From the NCBI RefSeq assembly GCF_007679035.1, contig NZ_VEFR01000001.1:806001-870000 (forward strand): DNA of 64,000 nt, in the 5' to 3' direction. The notes below the pieces were generated by a model. It did no database searches. It was given only the letters and a program-made list of their open reading frames with translations, and was not told where the DNA came from. The translations under genes were made by a program, and so were the position numbers. Shown here one piece after another: positions 35,401-44,749 of the stretch. Each line of letters starts with the position of its first letter. Position 1 is the stretch's first letter. Origin of the DNA: Agrococcus jejuensis (GTDB taxonomy: Bacteria > Actinomycetota > Actinomycetes > Actinomycetales > Microbacteriaceae).

Positions 35401-37608
35401 ATGGTGCGCATCGCCGACGTCGACCCCTTCCTCGGGACCGCGCCCACCGACCTGCCCGCGCCGTCGGGCCTCGCGGCGACGTGGTGGTGGCCGAAGCCGC
35501 AGATCGGCAACACCCACCCGGGCGCCACGGCCCCGCTCGGCATGGTGTCGGCGTGCGCCTACTCGGGCGCGTACCCGACCGGCTACGGGCGCTTCGACCT
35601 GTCGACCGAGGGCATCCCGCCCGCCATCCGGCCCGACCACGTCGCGAGCGGCTTCACGCACTTCCAGCAGTCCGGCACCGGTGCGATCCGCAAGTACTAC
35701 AACTACTTCCGCGTCACGCCGCTCACCGAGCCGCTCGACGGCCTCGGCCGGCAGTTCGAGCTGCTCGACGAGCAGGCCTCCCCCGGCCGCTACTCGGCAC
35801 GCCTCGACAACGGCGTGCTCGCCGAGCTCACCGCAGGGCCGAAGTCCGTCGTGCACCGGTACACGTTCCCCAGGCACAAGGATGCGCGCGTCGTCATCGA
35901 CTGCTCCATCGGCGGCCTGCAGATCCCCTTCGGCGAGACCGTGCCGCTGCGCGCGCACCTGCAGCTCGTCGCGCCCGGCGTCGCGCAGGGCGAGATCGTG
36001 GTCGAGGGCGCGCCGCTCGCGGTGCACGTCGAGGTGCGCAGCCCCCGGTGGCGGCAGCTGCTCTGGTACGACCGCCGCCTCATGCCCGGCGGCTCGCGGC
36101 TCGACTTCGACTCCATCCGCCCCACGACGCTGCGGCCGTTCGGCCTGATGTGGGCCGGTCCGACGGAGCAGGGCGACCAGATCGAGGTCGCGATCGGCTT
36201 CTCGCTGCGTGGTCCCGAGCAGGCGCGCGCCAACCTCCACGCCGACTGCGGCACGACCCTCGAGGGCCGGTTCGACGAGCGGCTCGCCGCGACGGAGACG
36301 CTGTGGTCGGATGCGCTCGGCCGCATCGAGATCGATGCGGGCACGCCGCGGCGCCAGCAGATCTTCGGCACCGCGCTGTACCACTCGCTCGTGAAGCCCG
36401 CCTTCGCCGAGGACGAGAACCCGTTCTCGCCGCGCGACGGCGACTTCGTGTTCGACCTGTGCACGATGTGGGACATCTACCGCACGCAGCTGCCGCTGCT
36501 CACGGCCCTCGCACCCGACCGCGCCATCGCCCTCGCGAACTCGCTCATCGTCACCGCCGAGGAGGAGGGCAACTTCCCCATCGGCTACCGCATGGCGCGC
36601 GGCGCAGACCGCTTCGCGAGGCAGGGCTCGGCGCTCGCGCACACGTTCATCGCCGACCTCGCCCAGCTGGGCCTCGAGGGCGTCGACTGGGAGCTGGCGA
36701 TCGTGCACATGCTCGCCGACCTGCGCCGCGGCTACGGCGAGGATCTCCTGCGCGGCGGCGTCGCGCATCCCATCACGCACCACCTCGACCTCGCGTTCGG
36801 CTACCACTGCACCGCCCGCGTCGCGCGCCTGCGCGGCGACCGTCGCCTCGCGAAGGAGCTCGACGACGTCGCTGCCCGTTGGGTCGACGCGTACGACCCG
36901 CAGACGGGGCTCGCCGTCGACTCGACGTACTACGAGGGCGGCAAGTGGAACTACTCGTTCCGCCTCATGCACGACATGGCCGCCCGCATCGCGATCGCCG
37001 GCGGCGACGAGCCCTTCGTCGGTCTGCTCGACCGGTTCTTCGGATTCGGTGCGGATGCCGTGCGCCAGCCGGGCGTGGCCCCTGCCGCCGACGAGCTGCT
37101 CGCCGGGTACGCGCTCGGTCGCTTCGAGGGCCTCAACAACGAGCCCGACATGGATGCGCCGTGGGCGTACCACTACGCCGGTCGCCCCGACCGCACGGCC
37201 GAGGTCGTGCACGCGGCGCTCGAGCACCAGTTCGGCACCGGCCCCGGCGGCCTGCCGGGCAACGACGACTCGGGCGGCATCTCGTCCTGGTACGTGTGGG
37301 CGACGCTCGGGCTGCTGCCCGTGGCCGGCCAGAACGTGACGCTGCTGTCGACGCCGTCGGTGCGCGAGGCCACGATGCAGATGCCGGGCGGCGCGCTGCA
37401 CCTCGAGACCACCGGCTTCGTCGAGCCCACCCGCGACTCCCCCGCGCAGCACGTGCAGTCGGTGCACCTCGACGGGGTCGAGCTGCGCGGCTCGTCGATC
37501 TCCACGCGCGCCCTCCACCGCGGTGGTCGGCTGCGCCTCGACCTCGGGCCCGAGCCGAACGGCTGGGGCACCGTGCACCGGCCGCCGTCGAGACCCGACA
37601 CGGCCTGA
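35401..37608 (+). CDS. GH92-family glycoside hydrolase (alpha-mannosidase type)
   Basis: 735-residue protein of glycoside hydrolase family 92, calcium-dependent exo-acting alpha-mannosidases. Family segments: NTHPGATAPLGMVSACAYSG near 40-59, SGFTHFQQSGTGA near 84-96, the N-N-E-P-D-M-D-A-P-W block near 580, and GLPGNDDSGGISSWYVW near 617-633, which contains the catalytic/Ca-binding region. No signal peptide is visible: the frame starts with MVRIADVDPFLGT, so it is probably cytosolic, unusual for a family mostly exported. A GT4 gene follows 65 bases later. Confidence 0.88.
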   Translation: MVRIADVDPFLGTAPTDLPAPSGLAATWWWPKPQIGNTHPGATAPLGMVSACAYSGAYPTGYGRFDLSTEGIPPAIRPDHVASGFTHFQQSGTGAIRKYYNYFRVTPLTEPLDGLGRQFELLDEQASPGRYSARLDNGVLAELTAGPKSVVHRYTFPRHKDARVVIDCSIGGLQIPFGETVPLRAHLQLVAPGVAQGEIVVEGAPLAVHVEVRSPRWRQLLWYDRRLMPGGSRLDFDSIRPTTLRPFGLMWAGPTEQGDQIEVAIGFSLRGPEQARANLHADCGTTLEGRFDERLAATETLWSDALGRIEIDAGTPRRQQIFGTALYHSLVKPAFAEDENPFSPRDGDFVFDLCTMWDIYRTQLPLLTALAPDRAIALANSLIVTAEEEGNFPIGYRMARGADRFARQGSALAHTFIADLAQLGLEGVDWELAIVHMLADLRRGYGEDLLRGGVAHPITHHLDLAFGYHCTARVARLRGDRRLAKELDDVAARWVDAYDPQTGLAVDSTYYEGGKWNYSFRLMHDMAARIAIAGGDEPFVGLLDRFFGFGADAVRQPGVAPAADELLAGYALGRFEGLNNEPDMDAPWAYHYAGRPDRTAEVVHAALEHQFGTGPGGLPGNDDSGGISSWYVWATLGLLPVAGQNVTLLSTPSVREATMQMPGGALHLETTGFVEPTRDSPAQHVQSVHLDGVELRGSSISTRALHRGGRLRLDLGPEPNGWGTVHRPPSRPDTA

Positions 37609-37673
37609 CCCATCCGCTCGACCCGTCACCCGCACGTCCCGAATCCGCTCCTTCCGACCCACAGGAGGAACCC

Positions 37674-38948
37674 ATGTCGCACCAGACCCACCGCCGCCTC
37701 GTCATCGTCGTGCGCGCCGATCCCGTGATCTGCGGCCACTCCGTCGAGGCCCGCAACCTCGCCGAGGCCGCGCTGCAGCGCGGCTTCGACGACGTGCGCA
37801 TCGTCACGTGGCCCATCGAGCTGCTCGAGTCGGCGGGGCTGCCGCTCAAGCCGCTCGACACGATCTCGCCGTACTCGCCCGGCATCACGGTCGAGCGGCC
37901 CGCGCCGATCGGCGACTACAAGATCGTCGACGGCCGCTACACGTCGGGCGTCGTGGGGCGGCTCGTCGAGCTGTTCACGGATGGCGTGCCCACCGTGTGC
38001 ATGTCGCTGTACCTGTCGCCGCACACGCTGTGCGTCGCCGAGGCCGTGCGCATCGCGCAGTCGACGGGCCTGCCCGTGCGGCTGGCGACGATCGCGGAGG
38101 CGGTCGGCAGCGACGTGACGAACGTCGTGCGCGCCGCCGTCGCCGACGACCGCTTCGGCGCCGCGGCGCAGGTGCTGTCGTCGTACCTCTCGCAGGACGT
38201 GCCGGTGGCCGTCTCGGAGTACACGCGCGACGTCATCATCGAGGAGGCCGCGGCGGTGGATGCGCGTCACGGCACCGACTTCGCGGACCAGTGCCGCCGC
38301 CGCATCTCGATCTCGTACCCGGCGATCGACACGACGTCGTGGCTCGCGCTCGACCCCGCCGAGACCGAGCGCGTGCTCGCGCGCCACGGGCTCACCGCCG
38401 GCCGGTACGTGCTGTCGCTCTCGCGCCTCATGCCCGCGAAGGGCATCGACGACCTCATCGCCGGCTTCTCGTCGGCGGAGGCGGCCGCAGGGCTCGACCT
38501 GGCGATCGTGGGGCGCGGACCGTCGGAGGCCGACCTGCGGGCCGTCGCGGCCGCGTCGCCGGCGGCGTCGCGCATCCACTTCCTCACCGACGTGTCGGAT
38601 GCCGAGAAGCCGCACATCATGTCGGCGTCGGCCGCGTACGTGCTCGCGACGAAGCCGACGGAGCAGTTCGTCGAGACGTTCGGCATCACGCTCGTCGAGT
38701 CGATGCTCGCCGGTGGCGGACCCGTGATCACGACCGACTGCGGCGGCACGCTCGAGGCCGTGGGCGACACGGCGATCATCGTGGAGGCCGGATCGTCGGC
38801 GGCGATCGCGACGGCGCTCGACCAGGCGCTGTCGATGTCGGAGTCCGAGCTGGCGGCGCACGCGGTGCGAGCGCGCGCCTACGCGATGCGCTTCGACCGT
38901 CTGGCGGTGTTCGACCACCTGTTCGAGCGGGTGTTGCAGCCGGCGTAG
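37674..38948 (+). CDS. Glycosyltransferase, GT4-like (GT-B fold)
   Basis: 424-residue retaining GT-B glycosyltransferase. The C-terminal nucleotide-sugar domain shows LSLSRLMPAKGIDDLIAGF, GRGPSEADLR and the E-x7-E-type motif E-T-F-G-I-T-L-V-E (about residues 334-342) of GT4 enzymes. The N-terminal acceptor half is less conserved. AGGAGGAA lies 7 bases before ATG 37674. Placed behind a GH92 mannosidase with a short gap, probably cotranscribed; a joint role in mannoside turnover or signalling sugar metabolism is inferred. Confidence 0.82.
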   Translation: MSHQTHRRLVIVVRADPVICGHSVEARNLAEAALQRGFDDVRIVTWPIELLESAGLPLKPLDTISPYSPGITVERPAPIGDYKIVDGRYTSGVVGRLVELFTDGVPTVCMSLYLSPHTLCVAEAVRIAQSTGLPVRLATIAEAVGSDVTNVVRAAVADDRFGAAAQVLSSYLSQDVPVAVSEYTRDVIIEEAAAVDARHGTDFADQCRRRISISYPAIDTTSWLALDPAETERVLARHGLTAGRYVLSLSRLMPAKGIDDLIAGFSSAEAAAGLDLAIVGRGPSEADLRAVAAASPAASRIHFLTDVSDAEKPHIMSASAAYVLATKPTEQFVETFGITLVESMLAGGGPVITTDCGGTLEAVGDTAIIVEAGSSAAIATALDQALSMSESELAAHAVRARAYAMRFDRLAVFDHLFERVLQPA

Positions 38949-38970
38949 CGGTCTCGAAGGGCCTCCTCGC

Positions 38971-39127
38971 AGCTGGTCGAGGAGGCCCCGAGCGCAGCGA
39001 GGAGCCGTCACGAGACCACGGGACGAGCCCGCTCGACGCGGCCATGCGCGTGGCTGAGCGGGAGCGGCGGTCGCGTGGTCTCGTGACGCGTGCTCGCCCT
39101 TCGGGCTCGCGCGCTCCTCGACCAGCT
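38971..39127. repeat. Nested long palindrome upstream of the DUF222/HNH gene
   Basis: Within the 349-base gap 38949-39297, outer arms AGCTGGTCGAGGAG (38971-38984) and CTCCTCGACCAGCT (39114-39127) match perfectly over 14 bases. Inside them CGTCACGAGACCAC (39006-39019) and GTGGTCTCGTGACG (39075-39088) match perfectly over 14 bases. GGTCTCG (38951) lies just outside. The rest of the gap, to 39297, contains no gene; it also carries GCGAGCGAAGCGAGCCTCGA near 39201, another repeat-like stretch. Similar palindromes near 13E12-type genes are known in actinobacteria. Confidence 0.8.
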
Positions 39128-39297
39128 GCTGGGGAACCGACCGAATCCTTCCGTTCGCTTCTCTCCCTCTCGATCGCGCCTCCTCAACCGCTCCTTGCGG
39201 TGCGAGCGAAGCGAGCCTCGAAAGGGGCACCGGACCCTCCGCGACCCCGCCCGCGACCGCCGGTTTCGATGTCGGTGGTTGCTGGCAGAGTCAGGTC

Positions 39298-40638
39298 ATG
39301 GCGCAGGAGATCGCAGGCACGGGACAGGGTCCCGACGCTGCCGCGCTCGACGCCGTCCAGGCCAACGCGCTCTCCCAGCTCGCCGCGATCCGCACCGGCA
39401 GGCAAGCCCTCGAGGCGCACGAGACGCGCGTCCTCGCCGCGCTCGGCCATCTCGCCCTGCACCGAGCCGGCGGCTCCAGCAGCGAGCGCTCCACGATGGA
39501 GATGCGCACCGTCGCCGCCGAGATCGGAGCCCAGGCCCAGGTCTCCGACCGCTCGGTCGAACGCCAGATCGGCGACGCGATGATGCTCGTCGACACCTGG
39601 CCCGTGCTGCTCGACGCGTTCGCCGAGGGGCGGATCGGTCGAGGCCACGTGCGGGCGATCACCGAGGCCGGCGGAGTCCTCGCGAGCACGGACGTCACCC
39701 CCGAGCAGCGGGCTGCGTTCGAGCAGCAGATGGTCGCGCTCGCGGAAACCACGACCCCTGCCCGGGTGTCCAAGGTCGCCCGACGTGAGGCCGACACGCA
39801 TCTCGCCGAGCCGCTCGTCGTCCGCCATCGCGCGGCACGTGAGCAGCGCCGGGTGACGGTCGAGGACGTCGACGACGGCATGTCCTGGTTCGGCGCGCTC
39901 GTGCCGTCCGTGCTCGCGCACGGCATCGACCACCGCCTGCGCGCCGGTGCGCGCGGCAAGTCGAAGGACGACCCGCGCTCGATCCAGCAGTGGCGGGCCG
40001 ACGCGTTCTGCGAGCTGCTGCTCGCAGGCACCGGCACACCGACGATCGAGCGCACGCCCGGCGGCGCCGAGATCGAGCACGCCGGCCTTCTGTCGACGAT
40101 CACGCCGATCGTGCAGGTCACGATGCCGGTCACGACGATGACCGGCACCTCCGACGCGCCCGGCTCGCTCGACGGCGCCCAGCCCGTCGACGCGGAGACC
40201 GCCCGCATCCTCGCCGGCGCCGCCGCGACCTGGCAGCGGCTGCTGACCGACCCGGTCCGCGGCACGGTGGTCGAGGTCGACACCTACTGCCCCACCGAGG
40301 CGCAGCGTCGACTCCTGCGAGCCCGCGACCAGCACTGCCGCTTCCCCGGCTGCGGCGCCAAGGCACGCGACGACGACGCCGACCACACCATCGCCTGGGA
40401 GGACGGCGGCACCACGAGCCTGGGCAACCTCGCCCATCTCTGCCGCAGGCACCACACCCTCAAGCACGCCACCGCCTGGTCGGTGACCCAGCCGACACCG
40501 GGCGTGCTGCACTGGCGATCCCCACTGGGCGAGGCCTACCTCGACCGACCACCACCCGTCGGGCCGAGATTCATCGAGGTGCACGAGCCGCGACTCGATT
40601 CGGCGGCCGACCCACCCGACTCCGAGCTGCCCTTCTGA
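39298..40638 (+). CDS. DUF222 / HNH endonuclease-signature protein (13E12 family)
   Basis: 446-residue member of the actinobacterial 13E12 repeat family: an N-terminal DUF222 helical domain (about 40-320, e.g. LIDT-type LVDTWPVLLDAFAEGRIGRGHVR) and a C-terminal HNH nuclease motif, CRFPGCGAKARDDDADHTIA from residue 347, with H-R-R-H-H near the end. These proteins are multicopy in many actinobacteria and probably mobile or selfish; activity is unproved. A large nested palindrome precedes it. A likely scar of horizontal insertion between the GT4 gene and the housekeeping block. Confidence 0.9.
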   Translation: MAQEIAGTGQGPDAAALDAVQANALSQLAAIRTGRQALEAHETRVLAALGHLALHRAGGSSSERSTMEMRTVAAEIGAQAQVSDRSVERQIGDAMMLVDTWPVLLDAFAEGRIGRGHVRAITEAGGVLASTDVTPEQRAAFEQQMVALAETTTPARVSKVARREADTHLAEPLVVRHRAAREQRRVTVEDVDDGMSWFGALVPSVLAHGIDHRLRAGARGKSKDDPRSIQQWRADAFCELLLAGTGTPTIERTPGGAEIEHAGLLSTITPIVQVTMPVTTMTGTSDAPGSLDGAQPVDAETARILAGAAATWQRLLTDPVRGTVVEVDTYCPTEAQRRLLRARDQHCRFPGCGAKARDDDADHTIAWEDGGTTSLGNLAHLCRRHHTLKHATAWSVTQPTPGVLHWRSPLGEAYLDRPPPVGPRFIEVHEPRLDSAADPPDSELPF

Positions 40639-40650
40639 CGCGGACGCCGC

Positions 40651-40770
40651 TCAGTCGTCGACGTGCTCCCGCGCGCAGGGCTCGGGTGCCGGCTTCGCGC
40701 GGTTCGCCGAGATCGCGATCCAGACGATCGACGCGATCGCGCCGCCCATGATCATCGAGACGGGGTCCAT
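40651..40770 (-). CDS. Small 39-residue single-helix membrane protein
   Basis: Short ORF: MDPVSMIMGGAIASIVWIAI followed by a polar tail SANRAKPAPEPCAREHVDD, one predicted transmembrane helix. TAGCGT (40783-40778) ends 7 bases before the ATG, the same leaderless spacing seen for larger genes here. No homologue recognised. Could also be a chance ORF. Confidence 0.5.
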   Translation of the reverse strand: MDPVSMIMGGAIASIVWIAISANRAKPAPEPCAREHVDD

Positions 40771-40809
40771 GCGGTCGACGCTACGGATGTCGGCGCTCGA
40801 CCGCCTCCG

Positions 40810-41274
40810 TCACGCGACGGAAGCCGCCAGCGGGAGCACGAGGATGAGCGTCGGGCCGTCCCAGTCGAGGCCGTCGACCTCGCGCACGGGCAGGAAGCCG
40901 CACGAGCGGTAGAACGCCCGCGTCGCGGCGTAGCCATCGTCGTCGAACGACGGCCCGACCGTGTGCACCTCGAGCGACGACGCACCCGCGAAGCCTGCCC
41001 AGGTCGCGGCCGCGTCGACGAGTGCGCGACCGATGCCGTCGCCACGGTGGTCGGCGTGCACGGCGATGAGCACGAGCTCTGCCGTCTCCGGCGGGCGGCG
41101 CTCGACGAGCGCGACGCCGACGACCTCGCCGTCGATGCGTGCGACGAGCGACGCGTCCGCGATCGCCGTCCGCGCCACGTACGCACGCAGCGCATCCTCG
41201 ATGCCGAACCACGACGGCAGCGAGCGCAGGATGCGCTCGGTCGCAGCTGCGTCCCGCCCCGCGACGATCTCCAC
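40810..41274 (-). CDS. GNAT-family N-acetyltransferase
   Basis: 154-residue Gcn5-related acetyltransferase. The acetyl-CoA loop is V-H-A-D-H-R-G-D-G-I-G-R-A-L-V near 76-90, with beta4 ELVLIAV before it and the C-terminal RAFYRSCGFLPV. GTG 41274 starts one base after the DtxR-family gene stop (GGCTGACGTG), so it is cotranslated with that regulator. Substrate unknown. Confidence 0.82.
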   Translation of the reverse strand: MEIVAGRDAAATERILRSLPSWFGIEDALRAYVARTAIADASLVARIDGEVVGVALVERRPPETAELVLIAVHADHRGDGIGRALVDAAATWAGFAGASSLEVHTVGPSFDDDGYAATRAFYRSCGFLPVREVDGLDWDGPTLILVLPLAASVA

Positions 41275-41275
41275 G

Positions 41276-41962
41276 TCAGCCCTCGTGGTGGTGCGTCGTC
41301 TCCTGGCACGGCGCCGACAGCCAGATCGATGCCGCGACGTCGTCGCCCACCGTGTGCTCGGCGCCGTCGACCTCGATCGTGAGCCCGCCCGTGAAGCGGC
41401 CACGGCCCACGTAGCGCATGCGCTCGTCGAGCTCGACGCCCTGGTCGGCGAGGAACCGCAGCAGCTCGGGGTCGGCATCCGAGATCCGCACGACCGTGCC
41501 CACGTAGCCGTCGTGCGCATCCGCGAGCAGCGTCGCCGACGGCTGGCGGGTCGTGCCGTCGGCGGCCGGGATGGGGTCGCCGTGCGGATCGCGCTCGGGG
41601 TCGCCGAGCGCGTGCGCGATCGACTCGACGAGCCGGTCGCTCATGCCGTGCTCGAGCACCTCGGCCTCGTCGTGCACCTCGTCCCACGAGTAGCCGTGCT
41701 GCTCGACGAGCCACGTCTCGATGAGGCGGTGCCTGCGCACCTGCCGCAGCGCGAGCGCACGCCCCTCCTCGGTGAGCGCGATCGTGCCGTACGGCCGGTG
41801 GTCGACGAGCCCCTGCGCGGCTAGCTTCTTCACCATCTCCGTCACGGTCGACGCCGCGAGGCCGAGGTTCGTCGCGAGTCGCGAGGGCGTGACGGGCTCG
41901 GGCTGCCACTCCGTGTAGGCGTAGATCGCCTTCACGTAGTCCTCGACCGCGGTCGTCTGCAT
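41276..41962 (-). CDS. DtxR/MntR-family metal-dependent transcriptional regulator
   Basis: 228-residue metal-responsive repressor. HTH: TPSRLATNLGLAASTVTEMVKKL near 25-47; dimerisation and metal-binding domain about 65-140 with RHRLIETWLVEQHGY and HDEAEVLEHGMSDRLVESI (H, E, and C/M ligand positions); C-terminal FeoA/SH3-like domain (VRISDADPELLRFL) and a His-rich tail T-T-H-H-H-E-G. Iron or manganese specificity is undecided. -10 TAGCCT (41974-41969) lies 6 bases before the ATG and starts with the rdgB stop codon. Confidence 0.88.
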   Translation of the reverse strand: MQTTAVEDYVKAIYAYTEWQPEPVTPSRLATNLGLAASTVTEMVKKLAAQGLVDHRPYGTIALTEEGRALALRQVRRHRLIETWLVEQHGYSWDEVHDEAEVLEHGMSDRLVESIAHALGDPERDPHGDPIPAADGTTRQPSATLLADAHDGYVGTVVRISDADPELLRFLADQGVELDERMRYVGRGRFTGGLTIEVDGAEHTVGDDVAASIWLSAPCQETTHHHEG

Positions 41963-41968
41963 GGCGAC

Positions 41969-41974
41969 AGGCTA
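41969..41974 (-). promoter_or_regulatory. -10 element of the DtxR-family gene, overlapping the rdgB stop
   Basis: TAGCCT on the reverse strand; its first three bases are the TAG stop of rdgB (41974-41972). It ends 6 bases before the regulator's ATG. Confidence 0.55.
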
Positions 41975-42571
41975 AGCCTGGGATGCGGCGGGCGCCGCGA
42001 GCACGGCCGCGAGCGCGCGGAACGCACGACGGCGGTGGCTCAGCGCATCCTTCTGCTCGGCCGTGAGCTCCGCAGCCGACACGGGCGCGTCGTCGGGCTG
42101 GAAGATCGGGTCGTAGCCGAACCCGCCCTCGCCGGCCGCAGCCTCGAGCACCGAGCCCCGCCACACGCCCATCTCGACGAGCTCGCGCTCGCCGTCGACG
42201 TACGCGGCAGCGCACACGAAGGCTGCGCCGCGGTCGGCGACGCCCTGCATGTTCGTGAGCAGCAGCTCGAGGTTGTCGCGGTCGTCGCGCGTGCCCGCGT
42301 AGCGCGCCGAGAAGATGCCGGGTGCGCCCTGGAGGGCGTCGACGGCGATGCCGGAGTCGTCGGCGATGGCGGGCACGCCCGTCTCCTCGAACGCCTCGCG
42401 CGCCTTGATGAGCGCGTTCTCGGCGAACGTCACGCCATCCTCGACCGCCTCGGGGCCCTCGTACGCCTCGAGCACGACGCCCGGGAGGTCCTCGGCGAGG
42501 ATGCGCTGCAGCTCCGCCACCTTGTGCGCGTTGTGCGTCGCCACGACGACGCGACCCAGCGCCCCGCTCAT
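41972..42571 (-). CDS. rdgB: XTP/dITP diphosphatase (Ham1/RdgB)
   Basis: Hydrolyses non-canonical purine NTPs (XTP, ITP, dITP) to keep them out of nucleic acids. 199 residues. Ham1 signatures: [56 protein letters not shown] split around residue 70, [11 protein letters not shown], and [13 protein letters not shown] 42571 overlaps the rph stop (ATGA), a very common rph-rdgB pairing. Confidence 0.95.
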   Translation of the reverse strand: MSGALGRVVVATHNAHKVAELQRILAEDLPGVVLEAYEGPEAVEDGVTFAENALIKAREAFEETGVPAIADDSGIAVDALQGAPGIFSARYAGTRDDRDNLELLLTNMQGVADRGAAFVCAAAYVDGERELVEMGVWRGSVLEAAAGEGGFGYDPIFQPDDAPVSAAELTAEQKDALSHRRRAFRALAAVLAAPAASQA

Positions 42572-43290
42572 GCGAGCACCGAGCGCTGGAGGGCAGCGAG
42601 CTCGTCGCAGCCGCCCGTGGCGAGGTCGAGCAGCGCACCGAGCTCGGTGCGGTCGAACGGCGCGCCCTCGGCGGTGCCCTGCACCTCGACGAACAGGCCG
42701 CGGCCCGTCACGACGACGTTCATGTCGGTCTCGGCCTTCGAGTCCTCGACGTAGGCGAGGTCGAGCATCGGCGTGCCGTCGACGATGCCGACCGAGATCG
42801 CCGACACCGAGTCGATGAGCGGGTTCGCGGATGCGGGGATGCGCTTCTGCGCCTTCGCCCACTCGATCGCCTCGGCGAGGGCGACGTACGCACCCGTGAT
42901 GGAGGCGCAGCGCGTGCCGCCGTCGGCCTGCAGCACGTCGCAGTCGACGACGATCGACAGCTCGCCGAGCGCCTTCATGTCGACGACGGCGCGCAGCGAG
43001 CGGCCGACGAGGCGCGAGATCTCGTGCGTGCGACCGCCGATGCGGCCCTTCACCGACTCGCGATCCATGCGCTCGTTCGTCGACCGGGGCAGCATCGAGT
43101 ACTCGGCGGTGACCCAGCCCTTGCCCTTGCCCGCCATCCAGCGCGGCACGCTCGGCTGCACCGACGCGGTGCACAGCACCTTCGTGCTCCCGACCGAGAT
43201 GAGCGCGGAGCCCTCGGCCTGCGCGGACCAGCCGCGCTCGATCGTCACGGGGCGCAGCGCGTCCACCGTCCTGCCGTCCTTGCGTGCCAT
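42568..43290 (-). CDS. rph: Ribonuclease PH
   Basis: 3'-5' phosphorolytic exoribonuclease trimming tRNA 3' ends. 240 residues: [20 protein letters not shown] (N-terminal), [17 protein letters not shown], the active-site region [20 protein letters not shown], and [22 protein letters not shown]. Starts 3 bases after murI, so murI-rph-rdgB form one operon. Confidence 0.95.
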   Translation of the reverse strand: MARKDGRTVDALRPVTIERGWSAQAEGSALISVGSTKVLCTASVQPSVPRWMAGKGKGWVTAEYSMLPRSTNERMDRESVKGRIGGRTHEISRLVGRSLRAVVDMKALGELSIVVDCDVLQADGGTRCASITGAYVALAEAIEWAKAQKRIPASANPLIDSVSAISVGIVDGTPMLDLAYVEDSKAETDMNVVVTGRGLFVEVQGTAEGAPFDRTELGALLDLATGGCDELAALQRSVLA

Positions 43291-43293
43291 GCG

Positions 43294-44130
43294 TCAGATC
43301 CTCTCCGGGAGCTCGATGACCCCCGTCTGCGTGAACTCGACGTGCGTCACCTCGGGGCCGAGGAAGCGGCGAGCGAGGCGCAGGAACGGCTCCTGCGCCT
43401 CGGTCGTCGCCTCGAAGGCGTAGGTCGCCTGCGTCGTCGGCGGGGCGAGCAGCCCCGTGTCGGACAGCCGGCGGTACACGTCGGATGCGGTCTCCTCGGC
43501 GCTCGAGATGAGGCGCACGTCGGGTCCCATGACGTAGCCGATCGCTCCTGCGAGCAGCGGGTAGTGGGTGCAGCCGAGCACGAGCGTGTCGATGCCGGCG
43601 CTGCGCAGCGGCTCGAGGTGCGTGCGGGCTGCGGCGAGCACGTCGTCGCCGGTCGTGACGCCCGACTCGACGAAGTCGACGAAGGGCGGGCACGCCTCGG
43701 CGTCGACGTGGTGGATGCCGGCGGTCGCGAACGCACGCTGGTACGCGTGGCTGCCGATGGTGCCGACCGTGCCGATGACGCCGATCGCGCCGGTGCGCGT
43801 CGCACGGATCGCCGCGCGCACGGCCGGCTGGATCACCTCGACGACGGGGATGCCCATCCCCTGCTCGTACCGCTCGTGCGCGACGTCGAACATCGCGGCG
43901 GATGCGGTGTTGCAGGCGATGACGAGCATCTTGACGTCCTGCTCGACGAGCGTGTCGAGCGCGGCGAGCGCGAGGCGTCGCACCTCGTCCTGCGACCGCG
44001 GACCGTAGGGGCCGTTCGCGGTGTCGCCGATGTAGGTGATCGACTCGTTCGGCAGCTGGTCGATGAGCGCACGGGCCACGGTGAGCCCCCCGAGCCCGCT
44101 GTCGAAGACTCCGATCGGGCGCTGCTGCAC
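43294..44130 (-). CDS. murI: Glutamate racemase
   Basis: Makes D-glutamate for peptidoglycan. 278 residues with the two catalytic cysteines in [11 protein letters not shown] and LGCTHYPLL, plus [12 protein letters not shown] and [11 protein letters not shown] near the N-terminus. GTG 44130 lies 7 bases after TAGGCT (44143-44138), so it looks leaderless. That hexamer begins with the TAG stop of the upstream GNAT gene. First gene of the murI-rph-rdgB operon. Confidence 0.95.
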   Translation of the reverse strand: MQQRPIGVFDSGLGGLTVARALIDQLPNESITYIGDTANGPYGPRSQDEVRRLALAALDTLVEQDVKMLVIACNTASAAMFDVAHERYEQGMGIPVVEVIQPAVRAAIRATRTGAIGVIGTVGTIGSHAYQRAFATAGIHHVDAEACPPFVDFVESGVTTGDDVLAAARTHLEPLRSAGIDTLVLGCTHYPLLAGAIGYVMGPDVRLISSAEETASDVYRRLSDTGLLAPPTTQATYAFEATTEAQEPFLRLARRFLGPEVTHVEFTQTGVIELPERI

Positions 44131-44137
44131 GTCGTCC

Positions 44138-44143
44138 AGCCTA
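44138..44143 (-). promoter_or_regulatory. -10 element of murI, overlapping the upstream stop codon
   Basis: TAGGCT on the reverse strand, 7 bases before the murI GTG. Bases 44143-44141 are the stop codon of the GNAT gene. Confidence 0.55.
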
Positions 44144-44740
44144 GCCGCGGGCCGCGGGCGGCTCGGCTCGCAGCATCCGTCGCATCGGCACGTGGTTCCA
44201 CGTCGGGCCCGTCGAGTGCTCGTCGCCCCACATCGCGAAGCCGCGGCGCTCGTAGAAGCGACGAGCGCGCTCGTTGCCCGAGATGAGCCACAGCATCGTC
44301 GGGGCGTCGTCGAGCACGAGCGTCAGCAGCCGGTCGGCGAGGCCGGATCCGTGCGCCGACGGCGCGACGTACAGGGCGTCGAGCGCGCGCTCGGCGGGTG
44401 CGGGCCCGAAGCCGAGCCCCTCCTCCCACGCCATGGGCGACGCCGTCGACGACGCCGCGCCCACGATCGCGCCGTCGCGCCATGCGACGGCGTAGCGGCC
44501 GACGCCGGAGGCGAGCTCGGCGCGGATGTCCTCCGCCTCGTCGGCGAGATGCGCGAGCAGGCCCTCGAGGAACCCGTCGTGCACGATGCCCTCGTACGTG
44601 CGGGCGCGCTCGATCGCGACGAAGCGGGCCCACGCGGCGGCGTCGGCCGGGTCGAGCGTCACGACGGAGGGGACGGCGTCGGCGGCCGGTGCGGCAGCGT
44701 CTGCGGACTCGTGGGGCGGAGCGGAGGATGCGGCGTCCAT
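44141..44740 (-). CDS. GNAT-family N-acetyltransferase
   Basis: 199-residue acetyltransferase. After a 25-residue Ala/Pro-rich lead, the GNAT fold shows [20 protein letters not shown] (acetyl-CoA loop near 125-145), [19 protein letters not shown] and [13 protein letters not shown] 44740 is 9 bases after TAGGCT (44755-44750). Divergent from pncB through overlapping promoters. Substrate unknown; the position next to murI gives no clear hint. Confidence 0.82.
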   Translation of the reverse strand: MDAASSAPPHESADAAAPAADAVPSVVTLDPADAAAWARFVAIERARTYEGIVHDGFLEGLLAHLADEAEDIRAELASGVGRYAVAWRDGAIVGAASSTASPMAWEEGLGFGPAPAERALDALYVAPSAHGSGLADRLLTLVLDDAPTMLWLISGNERARRFYERRGFAMWGDEHSTGPTWNHVPMRRMLRAEPPAARG

Positions 44741-44749
44741 GACCGATCC

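Noticed and set aside
35481..38948. 1155-codon forward open frame through the GH92 and GT4 genes
   Set aside because: In its first two thirds it is the wrong frame over GH92; only the last part, from 37674, is the real GT4 gene with an RBS.
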